Shown: positions 21,247-28,870 of the stretch, one piece after another | Layout of the letters: each line of letters starts with the position of its first letter | Position numbering within the stretch: position 1 is the first letter of the stretch | Assembly (NCBI GenBank): GCA_963377175.1 | Contig: CAUJNA010003068.1 | Location: forward strand, 724,501 to 788,500 | Reading direction: 5' to 3' | DNA from: Effrenium voratum | Lineage: Eukaryota > Sar > Dinophyceae > Suessiales > Symbiodiniaceae | DNA: 64,000 nucleotides | Notes under the pieces: generated by a model | What the model was told of the DNA's origin: nothing | What the model saw: the letters and a program-made list of their open reading frames with translations, nothing else | Database searches by the model: none | Translations under genes and position numbers: made by a program

Positions 21247-21600
21247 GGGCGGTGCCACTAAACTTCAAAAATGAAGCAGAGGGGCACCCCCCGCCTTTTT
21301 TCTCGTTTTTTGGGCGCACTCAAAAGCGGTGTCACGTTTCACCAAAAATGGTGAAGCGTGACACCCCCGCCTTTTTTTTCTCGTTTTTGGGCGCACTCAA
21401 AAGCGGTGTCACTAAACTTCAAAAATGAAGAAGAGGGGACACCGGGCCTCTTTTCTCGTTTTTGGGCGCATTCAAAAGCGGTGCCACTAAACGCCAAAAA
21501 TGGCGCAGAGGGGCACCCCCGCCTTTTTTCTCGTTTTTTGGGCGCACTCAAAAGCGGTGTCACTAAACGCCAAAAATGGCGCAGAGCGACACCGGGCCTT
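21247..21600. repeat. five-unit array of nested, covarying hairpins
   Basis: Five units of 75-77 bases begin at 21251, 21328, 21405, 21480 and 21556. Each has an outer stem and an inner stem around the constant loop AAAAAT. The outer stem alternates between GGTGCC/GGCACC (units 1 and 4) and GGTGTC/GACACC (units 2, 3 and 5). The inner stem is CTTC/GAAG (1, 3), CACC/GGTG (2) or CGCC/GGCG (4, 5). Spacers are conserved (TTTTTTCTCGTTTTT, GGGCGCACTCAAAAGC). It lies between the 3' ends of two converging genes, so a 3'-end or terminator role in both directions is plausible. Confidence 0.9.
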
Positions 21601-22873
21601 AGTCAAGCACAGAGACGCCCGTGCCGGAGAGCGTCACCAGCTGGTAGGCCACCAAATGAATGAACAGGTCCGTCATCGTGCCGTCCAGGCCCTTGAAGGT
21701 GAACCGGGCAAGGTCGCCCGAGCGGGTGCTGACGCCACTCAGCGGCATCTTGGGCACGCGCTCGGTGGGAAAGCCGGCAATGAAGCTGTGGCGCAGGTAG
21801 CCCACGCGGCCGATGTCGATGTTGCGCACCGTGTCGTCGTAGGTGCCCGCGAGGACGGAGAGGAAGTGGAAGTGCTCCGAGGCTCCCTTCATGGGGTTGT
21901 GAGGGTACTGCAGGCTGCCCAGCTGCATCTGCGACTCCAGGAGGCTGTCCTCCTGCCTCGCCGCGCCGATGGGGGCCACGTCCTGCCCCGGGTTGGCCAG
22001 CAAGTGGATCTTGGAGCCCGCGTCGTTGTCCCAAAAGGTCACGAACGCGCCCATGAGTTTCGTGAAGGCGCGCGCCACGGTGACGTTGTGCTCCGCCACG
22101 CCGTTCGGGACGCTGGACTGCTGCGTGTGCACCGTGGGGTAGCTGAACACCAGGGACCTTCCTGAGAGGAGCACGCGGTTGAAGGACTCCACCAGCGCAG
22201 AGTCCAGGACGACCTGGGAGGCCAGAACTCGGACGTTCTGGATCTCGAAGTCGGTGCTCAGCGTGGCCCCCGCCGGGTGCGCCCCGGCGTTCTCGGACCA
22301 CAGCGCAGTGGTGGCGTCCGCAAACTCAATTTCTATCACCAGGTTCAGCTGCGGCGGCAGCATCTTCCCGCAGCGCAGGATGCCCACCATGGTGGGGCGC
22401 AGCAGCACGTCCGCGTAGCCGCCCTGGTGCACCGCGCGGGCGATGCGCGGGTCGTTCACTTCGTCGAAACCCTCCATGGCCTTGTTGCGGTTGTACTCTC
22501 TGCCCTTCAGCAGGTCGTGCACGGCCACGGTGCGGCCGTAGTAGTTGATGTCGTCGCAGCGCTGGCCGTTGGCGAAGACCTGGACGCGCTGGACGAAGCA
22601 GGCGGGGTTGGGCGTGGCCGGGGCCAGCGGGTTGGCGCCGTCCGTGTTCCTGACGCGGAAGGCGATCTTGATGGACTCGGGGTCGATGAAGGACGTGCCG
22701 CTGGTCAGCGGGATGCGGCAGACCCAAGAGGTTGTGGGGGAGAAGGAGCTCAGCGAGCTGGGGAAGTACTGCACGTCATGCCGCGCCGTCACGTAGCTGG
22801 TGTTGCTTGTTTTCAGCTTGTAGTCCAGGCTCTGCATCAGCTCATCCTGGGCTCCGGCGGTGACTACCTCCAT
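21599..22873 (-). CDS. major capsid protein (double jelly-roll type)
   Basis: 424 codons, intact, from the ATG at 22873. The pattern fits PLV major capsid proteins: an N-terminal helix then TSYVTARHDVQYFPSS, strand-rich first jelly roll with RIPLTSGTSFIDPESIKI, a middle with VLLRPTMVGIL and LNLVIEIEFADA, and a second roll with KLMGAFVTFWDND and GASEHFHFLSVLAGTYDD. Length is in the usual range for this group. It forms the virion shell as pseudo-hexameric capsomers. A TATATAAA box lies about 8 bases upstream of the ATG. Identification rests on pattern and on the ATPase and minor capsid neighbours; a structure prediction would settle it. Confidence 0.85.
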   Translation of the reverse strand: MEVVTAGAQDELMQSLDYKLKTSNTSYVTARHDVQYFPSSLSSFSPTTSWVCRIPLTSGTSFIDPESIKIAFRVRNTDGANPLAPATPNPACFVQRVQVFANGQRCDDINYYGRTVAVHDLLKGREYNRNKAMEGFDEVNDPRIARAVHQGGYADVLLRPTMVGILRCGKMLPPQLNLVIEIEFADATTALWSENAGAHPAGATLSTDFEIQNVRVLASQVVLDSALVESFNRVLLSGRSLVFSYPTVHTQQSSVPNGVAEHNVTVARAFTKLMGAFVTFWDNDAGSKIHLLANPGQDVAPIGAARQEDSLLESQMQLGSLQYPHNPMKGASEHFHFLSVLAGTYDDTVRNIDIGRVGYLRHSFIAGFPTERVPKMPLSGVSTRSGDLARFTFKGLDGTMTDLFIHLVAYQLVTLSGTGVSVLD

Positions 22874-22883
22874 GCTTGTTTAT

Positions 22884-22891
22884 ATACACGC
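22884..22891 (-). promoter_or_regulatory. TATA-like box before the major capsid gene
   Basis: The minus strand reads GTATATAAACAAGCATGG into the start codon. A TATA element this close to the start suggests a very short leader, as in some late viral genes. Confidence 0.5.
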
Positions 22892-22917
22892 ATTTTGACT
22901 CGTACGGCGAAGGAAAA

Positions 22918-23129
22918 CTATTCTTCTAGGGTCTATATTGATATAGAGCCTGGAAGAATAGCGTTTTTGTGGCACAAAACCGTGCAAAAAAGCTATTACT
23001 CCAGTGCCTACATTGGAGTAATAGCTTTTCTCAGCGCAAAACCGTGGAGTAATAGCTTTTCTCAGCGCAAAACCGTGCAAAAGCTATTAGTCCAGGGGCC
23101 TACATTTGCGTAGGCCCTGGGCTAATAGC
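22918..23129. repeat. three hairpins with matching ATTAG-type stems, upstream of the capsid gene
   Basis: Hairpin A (22918-22962): CTATTCTTC pairs with GAAGAATAG, with an inner stem. Hairpin B (22991-23025): AGCTATTACTCCA pairs with TGGAGTAATAGCT around a 9-10 base loop. Hairpin C (23083-23129): GCTATTAG and CAGGG/GGCCTAC pair with GTAGGCC, CCTGG and CTAATAGC. A 31-base tandem copy of the right arm of B plus CTCAGCGCAAAACCG follows at 23045. The stems differ in sequence but keep pairing. They lie 3' of one virion gene and 5' of the next. Confidence 0.8.
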
Positions 23130-23163
23130 ATTTTTTGCGCAAAGCGCAAAACCGTGCATTTTT

Positions 23164-24380
23164 TTAAGCAGCCTCAATGTCTCGCGCCAGCTGGTCAAAG
23201 CTGGGCGGAGGCAGGCTCCGGCGTCCGGAACTGGAGCTCGCCCGCGAGCTCGGCTGGGACTGGGGCAGGGCCACGGGGTTCAGGCCCCAGGAGAAGGGGC
23301 GCGGCGTGTTGTTGGACTGCGCCTGGACGCGGAAGCCGGACTGCGAGGAGGCGCGGCTGCTTGCGGGGCTGCCGGACGTGCTGCTGCCGGTGCGCAGCGT
23401 GAAGTGCTGAGGCTGAGTGGCATCATTCATGTTGTTGGCGGACCGGACGTCCTGCACGGCCGCGTCCTCGCTGCCCTGCTGGGGCCGGAAGAGCGTGTTC
23501 TCCAGCACCCAGCCCGTGCCGCGCGCGAGGCCGTAGGCTGCGCCGCCTGCGATGCCCACGGCCAGCCCCGCCGTTGCCGCCGCGCCAACTCCCGCCGCGC
23601 CAGCCAGCGTTCCAGCAACCTCGCCCGCGGTGGGCGCCAGGGCTGCGGCCCCCTCGGCCAGGCCCCCCAGGTACGCGAAGGCTCCGCCCCCTCGGCGGCA
23701 ACGGCAACCTCACCCTCCTCCGCAGCCACGGCCGCCGTCTCCTCAACGGCCTGCGCGCCACGCTCCACCTCCTGCGCGCGCTGCCCCGCCTCGTCCAGGA
23801 GGCGCTCCACGTCACTGGGCCGGCCTATGATCTGCGGAGGCGGCTGCGCCGGGCCCGGACGGGGCAGCACGTTCAGGCGCACGTACTCAGCTGCGTCCTG
23901 GGGCAGCTGAGAGCGGAAGGCCTGCGCGGCTGCGAGCCCCGCGGCCCCTGCGCCTACGAGGTCCGCTGCCGCCTGCGCGCCGTCTGCAGTGCCGCGCAGA
24001 CGGTCCGTGATGGAGGGCGGCCCCTGCCCGTTGCTGGCCAGCGCGCCGGCCTCGGGGTCTCCCGCCAGGTCGTCCTCAACAAAGCGGGTTCCGCCGTACC
24101 CTTGGTACCTCCGCGCAAGGCGCACGTCCTCGTCCGTGGCCTCTGCGGGAGTGCGGAAGCCTTCCTCGGGAATTGCCTGCAGGGGCGTGTGCTGCAGGGG
24201 CCGGGGGTTGGGGTCCTCGCTGGACTGCACAAAATCGTCCAGGTAGAAGTGGCTTGTGATGAACGAGGTGGCCTTGCGGTCCGGCTGGTCCAGGGGCAGC
24301 GGCTCGTTCCGCTCCAGGTAGCCCACCACCTGCTCAAAGCGCGGGCGCTGGTTGAAGCCGTGCGCCCGAAGTGCCTTCAT
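23164..24380 (-). pseudogene. putative PLV A virion protein with Gly/Ala membrane-like segments, frame-broken
   Basis: About 405 codons in two frames, changing near 23685. N-terminus: FNQRPRFEQVVGYLERNEPL and TSFITSHFYLDDFV. The middle has an Ala-rich helix (LVGAGAAGLAAAQAF) and a glutamate-rich coiled-coil stretch. After the break a hydrophobic Gly/Ala stretch (GAAATAGLAVGIAGGAAYGL) may cross or anchor in a membrane. The C-terminus is Ser/Arg/Pro-rich (SSRASSSSGRRSLPPPS). Its place between capsid genes suggests a structural role. The ATG follows the stop of the preceding gene with no gap (TAAATG). Confidence 0.6.
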
Positions 24381-24671
24381 TTACTGTTGCGCAACTTCGC
24401 CCGCCGCCCGTTCCACGCCCCGGCGCTCGGCCCGCGCGTAGCGCAGCTGGGGTACCTGGCGGTGCACGGCCTCCGTCAGCCGGCTCACGTCGTCCAGGTG
24501 CCGCTGCCCCTCCTGCGCCTGCCTGCGCTCGCCCAGCCAGTTGTTGAAGGCCCGCGCCTCCTCCAGTTCTCGGTAGCGCTTCAGCAGCAGCGGCTGCAAG
24601 TTGTAACTGGGGTACGTCTTGCGGAACCACCGGAGCATCCGCGGCTCGTTGCGGGGCTCTATGGACATCAT
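24381..24671 (-). CDS. small charged PLV A virion-module protein
   Basis: 96 codons, helical and rich in Arg and Glu: RNEPRMLRWFRKTYPSYNL, then KRYRELEEARAFNNWL. No known family. Two possible ATGs in a row (24671 and 24668). It begins 4 bases after the stop of the repeat protein and ends directly against the next ATG, so it is part of a tightly packed minus-strand set. Confidence 0.6.
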   Translation of the reverse strand: MMSIEPRNEPRMLRWFRKTYPSYNLQPLLLKRYRELEEARAFNNWLGERRQAQEGQRHLDDVSRLTEAVHRQVPQLRYARAERRGVERAAGEVAQQ

Positions 24672-24675
24672 GCTT

Positions 24676-25074
24676 TTACACTAGTACGCTTGCGCCTGTG
24701 GTCAGCCGGTCATAAGCGGACTGCCTCTCCAGCATGCGCAGGGCGCGCTGCTGCTCTCTTGTGAGCTGAGGCGCCTCAACCGCCGGTGCCTCCGCCGGTG
24801 CCTCCGCCGGTGCCTCCGCCGGTGCCTCCGCCGGCGTCTCAAGTGGAGGCTTTGGCTTGCGCTTTGGAGCAGCCGGCTCAGTAGGCACGTCCTGCTTCGG
24901 TTTGTTTTTGCGTGCCTCCGGCGCAGCGTGTGGCGCAGCGTGTGGCGCAGCGTGTGGCGCAGCGTGTGGCGCAGCGTGTGGCGCAGCGTGTGGCGCAGCG
25001 TGTGGCGCAGCGTGCGGTGCCTCCGGCGCAGCGTGCACCTCTTGCGCCTCCGCCTCGTGTTCGGTTGGCTCCAT
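24676..25074 (-). CDS. PLV A protein with HAAP and PAEA tandem repeats
   Basis: 132 codons. Near the N-terminus a 12-base unit repeats about eight times (24923-25014), giving HAAP repeats; a second 12-base unit repeats about five times (24784-24832), giving PAEA repeats. Between them is a basic Lys/Pro-rich linker (RKNKPKQD, KRKPKPP). The C-terminus is a short helix (LTREQQRALRMLERQ). The composition, alternating proline-alanine rods and a basic patch, resembles DNA-condensing or scaffold proteins; this is inference. It starts 4 bases after the minor capsid stop, with TATAATTAA spanning the junction. Confidence 0.6.
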   Translation of the reverse strand: MEPTEHEAEAQEVHAAPEAPHAAPHAAPHAAPHAAPHAAPHAAPHAAPHAAPEARKNKPKQDVPTEPAAPKRKPKPPLETPAEAPAEAPAEAPAEAPAVEAPQLTREQQRALRMLERQSAYDRLTTGASVLV

Positions 25075-25078
25075 TTAA

Positions 25079-25833
25079 TTATACGTGGTCAAGATATAAC
25101 ACGAACGACAAAGACGACCCGCGAAGCCGGACGACGTTGCCGTCCAGGTCGGTCAGGCGGAAGCGCATGTGCCTCAGGGTAACCGGGCCCCTGAGGGCCA
25201 TGAAGTGCCCGTCGTCTGAGCCCGTCTCCACAATGGTGCCCACTCCGCTCTTCAGCGTGATCTTGGAGAGGATGTCGTCGCCCAGGTTGCCCAGCACTCT
25301 GCTGGCGTTGGCCAGCTGGGCGCAGCGCAGGTAGACCTCTCGTTGTGCGCCATCATCCGGACGAACTCGAAGACCTGCTGCCCGCCGGAGACGAAGCTCG
25401 GGCCCAGCATGTGGTCCACGCTGAAGGGCTTGGCGGGAGAGGCGGGCGGCGCAGCAGGGTAGTCCGCGACATCAGGGAATTGCTGGCGCAGCTCCAGGTC
25501 GTTCAGGATGAGCCTGTTGCCGTCGTAGGCAACGCTCAGACTGTTGGTGGTCTCGCTGTAGGTGGCGGTGGCAAAGTTGGAGCTGATCCAGGCGGCCAAC
25601 CGTGCGCCAGTGTACGCGCCCCCGGGCAACAACGCCCAGTTCAGCGTGCCCAGCGCGGCGTCGACCCAGTAGAGGTAGCGGCCCCGGTCCGTGGACAAAA
25701 AGTCGGCCAGGCGGATCTTGTAGACGGCGAGCCGGGCGTCGCTCTGCAAGTGCAGGGACTCTCCCAGGTCTACCTCAAAGTCGCTGTCCGAGCCGGCCAC
25801 TCTCTTGCGGCTGTCCACGTAGATCGTCGTCAT
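25079..25833 (-). pseudogene. minor capsid (penton) protein, one frame break
   Basis: About 250 codons from the ATG at 25833. The opening TTIYVDSRKRVAGSDSDFEV is the signature of PLV and adintovirus-like penton proteins, followed by HLQSDARLAVYKIRL. The end, RFRLTDLDGNVVRLRG then SLSFVLYLD, is also typical. Near 25335 the frame shifts: the first frame ends after EFVRMMAHNE, and the continuation YLRCAQLANASRVLGNLGDD is in the frame ending at 25079. The protein caps the five-fold vertices as a single jelly roll. The break falls about 165 residues in, so a full protein is not made unless it is a sequencing error. Confidence 0.75.
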
Positions 25834-25918
25834 CCTTTTCCATAGGAGGCCGCCAGTTCGACGGACGACGGGTGGCTGGACTGCTGCGACGGAAGTGCAG
25901 CAGGAGATGTTCTCGCAT

Positions 25919-26776
25919 TTAGCGTTGATCAGCGTGGAGCTGGCGAACAGCTTCTGGCCCAGGAAGCTGAGCGCCGCTCCCATCGGCGTCTTTTTCAAGT
26001 GCGAAACGCTCTTCAAAGCGCTTGAAGAACATTTCATTCCTCGGCTTCAGGTAGTAGACGAAAAGGAAGCTGTAAGGTTCCCGCGTCGCCTGCTCGTACA
26101 GCCGGTAGAGCTGCTCCTTCGGCAGCAGGGCGCTGAGCTCCTCCACCACGGCGTCCAGCTCGTGCTGGTTGCGCAGCCTCCAGCAGCAGAGGAATTGCTG
26201 GTTGACCCGCACGGCTGCGCTGATGAGCCGCAACTTCTGCGAGCTCACCCAGGTACTGATCTGCATGTGCCGGCCCCTGATGAAGAGAGTGTCCAGGGCG
26301 CCGTGAGGCTTGTGCAGCTGCGGCGTGTCAGCAAAATCGTCGATGACTACAAGCACCTGGTACAGTGTCTTCATTTCCAACTTCTTGGACGCCTCCGTGA
26401 TCTTGCGCTGCTGCTGGATGATGCGCCGCAGCGCCGCCTCGTCCCACTCGTCCCAATACGTCTGCTCCCGCTCTGTGTTCACCCCCAGGTCTCCCTCAAT
26501 GTACTTCTTGACGGGGATCCAGCCGTCGTCTATGTTCACACTCGGGCTGAAGACGTAAATTACGCCGCGATACTGCTCCAGAATCAGGCTGATCAGAGCC
26601 ACGGTTTTGCCCGAATTTGATGGCCCGAGGAAGATGCCCGTGCATGGCACCAGGGGCACCACGGGGTCAGAGGGCTGCTTACTGCTATACTCTGTCGTAG
26701 GAAACAGCTTGATCTTCCCCATTTCCTTTGCGTTACTTGCCAAGTTTGAAGCCGGGAAGCCGTGCGAGTATGCCAT
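25919..26776 (-). CDS. A32-type genome-packaging ATPase of PLV A
   Basis: 285 codons from the ATG at 26776. Walker A is GIFLGPSNSGKTVALISLIL; Walker B is YQVLVVIDDFADT. The conserved block SPSVNIDDGWIPVKKYI and the FIRGRHMQISTWVSSQ stretch after Walker B match the PLV/adintovirus FtsK-HerA family. It pumps DNA into the capsid. The open frame extends further upstream through repeats, but the conserved part begins just after this ATG. A second, AT-rich member of the same family is at 53581-54351. Confidence 0.92.
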   Translation of the reverse strand: MAYSHGFPASNLASNAKEMGKIKLFPTTEYSSKQPSDPVVPLVPCTGIFLGPSNSGKTVALISLILEQYRGVIYVFSPSVNIDDGWIPVKKYIEGDLGVNTEREQTYWDEWDEAALRRIIQQQRKITEASKKLEMKTLYQVLVVIDDFADTPQLHKPHGALDTLFIRGRHMQISTWVSSQKLRLISAAVRVNQQFLCCWRLRNQHELDAVVEELSALLPKEQLYRLYEQATREPYSFLFVYYLKPRNEMFFKRFEERFALEKDADGSGAQLPGPEAVRQLHADQR

Positions 26777-26989
26777 ATTTACGGCATCGCAGCCGGAGTT
26801 TTCCGGGAGTGTCCTGCTATACAGCAGTGCGCTTCCATAGTTTTCCGGGCAATCCGGGCGGCGAGTCCGGGAGTGCATCGCTGTGTACCGACGCACTGCC
26901 GGTGTTTTTTTTCCGCGCAATCCGGGCGGCGAGTCTGGGGGCGTAGTGCTGCACAGCACTGCGCTTCCAGCGTTTTCTGGGAAACACCG

Positions 26990-27105
26990 GGGCAATCCTG
27001 TGCCCACGCCAGGATTGAGTGTGGCAATCCTGTGCCCACGCCAGGATTGAGTGTGGCAATCCTGCGCCCACGCCAGGATTGAGTGTGGCAATCCTGTGAC
27101 GGCTG
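26990..27105. repeat. 32-base tandem repeat
   Basis: The unit GTGCCCACGCCAGGATTGAG plus TGTGGCAATCCT repeats about three times with few changes. It lies upstream of the packaging ATPase start. GGCAATCCTG and CAGGATTG within each unit can pair. Confidence 0.8.
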
Positions 27106-27206
27106 GGCGTGTGAATGGTGGGAAAAAACACTCCGGGAGTTATGCTGCGAGGACAGCATCGCTCCCGGACCTTTGGCGCTGGCCCGGTGATGGGTTTTTT
27201 CGGCAA

Positions 27207-27265
27207 AAAAGCGAAGTCGGAATTCCGACCTCGGTGGGAGAGCGAAGTCGGAATTCCGACCTCGG
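27207..27265. repeat. two copies of a 31-base unit with a 14-base perfect palindrome
   Basis: GTCGGAATTCCGAC occurs at 27216-27229 and 27247-27260 within GCGAAGTCGG...CCTCGGTG. Could be a protein-binding site; no direct evidence. Confidence 0.7.
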
Positions 27266-27337
27266 TGTGCAGGCAGGCTGGAGGCTTCTATGCCGGGCAG
27301 GCGCGGCAGGAATGTGGCGCGCTAGGTATCGAAGCCG

Positions 27338-27690
27338 TTGGGCGAGCCAGTGCTCATTGGGCGAACCCGTACTTGGGCGAGCCATCAAACGAGGTTGGGC
27401 GAGCCAGTACTCATTGGGCGAACCCGTACTTGGGCGAGCCATCAAACGAGGTTGGGCGAGCCAGTACTCATTGGGCGAACCCGTACTTGGGCGAGCCATC
27501 AAACGAGGTTGGGCGAGCCAGTACTAAGGGGCCGTTGGGCGAGCCCGTACTCATTGGGCGAACCCGTACTTGGGCGAACCCGTACTTGGGCGAACCCGTA
27601 CTTGGGCGAACCCGTACTTGGGCGAGCCAGTTGGGCGAGCCATCAAACGAGGTTGGGCGAGCCAGTTGGGCGAGCCACTCAACCACTTTC
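27338..27690. repeat. 57-base tandem repeat built from TTGGGCGARCC
   Basis: Full units start at 27338, 27395, 27452 and 27509. Each contains three TTGGGCGARCC cores separated by CAGTACTCA, CGTACT or ATCAAACGAGG. To the right the array collapses to single cores (GTACTTGGGCGAACCC repeated). It resembles a satellite expanded by slippage and unequal exchange. Confidence 0.85.
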
Positions 27691-27745
27691 ACAGTGGCCT
27701 CCACTTTCAGTGTCCCACAACGCCTGCGCCTTGGCGCTCCTACGG

Positions 27746-28045
27746 TGCCAGCTCGGCACGTGCCCGCTCGGCACTGTGCCTGCTCGGCGCGTTTACCTAG
27801 GTGCCCGCTCGGCACGTGCCCGCTCGGCACTGTGCCTGCTCGGCACGTTTAGTTAAGTGCCCGCTCGGCACGTTTAGTTAAGTGCCCGCTCGGCACTGTG
27901 CCTGCTCGGCACTGCCTGTGCCCGCTCGGCACTGCCTAAGTGCCCGCTCGGCACTGCCTAGGTGCCCGCTCGGCACCGCCTGTGCCCGCTCGGCACTGCC
28001 TAAGTGCCCGCTCGGCACTGCCTAGGTGCCCGCTCGGCACCGCCC
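27746..28045. repeat. array of short palindromes GTGCC-loop-GGCAC
   Basis: More than a dozen copies of GTGCCCGCTCGGCAC or GTGCCTGCTCGGCAC, each a 5-bp stem with a 5-base loop, joined by short linkers (TGCCTAA, TGCCTAG, GTTTAGTTAA). The loop may be CGCTC or TGCTC while the stem stays perfect, apart from a few GGCGC or GGCACC variants. Confidence 0.85.
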
Positions 28046-28129
28046 TGCCTGCGAAGTTCAGGATGTCCAGGATGTGCACCTCAGGAAAAAAAAGGGTGGG
28101 GGGGTAAGGGGGAGGGGCTTGAACCACAT

Positions 28130-28320
28130 GCACATGACATGCAAAACCGTGCAAAAAACCATGTCAAAATCATGTCATGCAACCACACCATGCAAAACCG
28201 AGCAAAAAACCATGTCAAAATCATGTCATGCAAAAACAAGATGTCATGTCATGCAAACATGCAAAACCCATGCAAAAACCATGTCAAAAACCATGTCAAA
28301 AACCATGCAAAATCGTGCGA
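28130..28320. repeat. ATGCAAAACC / ATGTCAAAAACC repeats
   Basis: Loosely repeated CATGCAAAA and CATGTCAAAA units. CAAAACCGTGCAAAAAA here (about 28143) also occurs at 22975 beside the capsid gene, linking this repeat to PLV A. Confidence 0.7.
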
Positions 28321-28418
28321 AGCAGTGCGGCGCGTACGCTGGCGTCTACACCGGGCAAGTGGCGCGGCAGGGCGGAGGCTTCTACGCAGGCAGGCGCGGC
28401 AACCCACTGAACATCCAC

Positions 28419-28518
28419 NNNNNNNNNNNNNNNNNNNNNNNNNNNNNNNNNNNNNNNNNNNNNNNNNNNNNNNNNNNNNNNNNNNNNNNNNNNNNNNNNN
28501 NNNNNNNNNNNNNNNNNN
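28419..28518. other. assembly gap (100 N)
   Basis: Exactly 100 N, a conventional placeholder for a gap of unknown size. Continuity across it should not be assumed. Confidence 0.99.
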
Positions 28519-28870
28519 ACAAAACAAAAACTAAGCCTCACTCCCATTCCTAAATATATATTATTTTATTAAATATAAATTAATTATAAATTCGATAAAT
28601 TATAATAAAATAAACAAAAAAAAACAATTTTCATTATCAAATTAAATAATTTTATTTAAAAAAAAACACGCCTTTATAAATCATTATAATCCCATACCAC
28701 AAATTATAAATAAATTTATATATATATATAAATACATATATATAATATATTTACAAAGTTCCTATGAATTTATAAAATATATCAATCAATCAAAACGGCA
28801 AAATAATCGAGCCAAACAAAACGCTCCCACAACTGCATTTTTGCCTCATAAATACGGGCTATTTTGAACT
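28519..28870. other. very AT-rich, no gene
   Basis: Runs of TATATATATAAATACATATATA and A/T tracts with no open frame of note. The composition resembles PLV B, not the flanks, so it may be the edge of another AT-rich viral insertion reaching into the gap. Confidence 0.5.

Larger units (their letters stand above)
16430..28418. mobile_element. PLV A: GC-rich integrated polinton-like virus
   Basis: The set of major capsid protein, minor capsid protein and A32-type packaging ATPase, plus SF3 and SF1 helicases and a methyltransferase, is that of a polinton-like virus or close relative. Virion genes are all on the minus strand (21599-26776); replication genes lie to the left on both strands. The left edge is the broken helicase next to the copia element. 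The right edge is unclear: repeats run to the N gap, and a 16-base string shared between 28142 and the hairpins at 22975 suggests the element reaches at least there. I see no terminal inverted repeat, integrase or DNA polymerase. Several genes are frame-broken, so this is a decaying copy. Confidence 0.85.

Noticed and set aside
21358..21663. Repeat-containing frames over the hairpin array
   Set aside because: Array is non-coding structure; frames are artefacts.
22277..23113. 278-codon plus-strand frame opposite the capsid gene
   Set aside because: Shadow of the capsid gene in GC-rich sequence, no motif.
24857..25334. Plus-strand frames with repeated Cys-Gly-Ala-Ala or Arg-Val-Ala-Gln
   Set aside because: Antisense of the HAAP repeat in the virion-module gene.
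27051..27856. Long plus-strand frames with repeated GEPVLGRA-type sequence
   Set aside because: Products of the 57-base array; no start context, no motif.
26990..28045. Possible CRISPR array
   Set aside because: Repeats are directly adjacent or have near-constant short linkers, without unique spacers, and the genome is eukaryotic.
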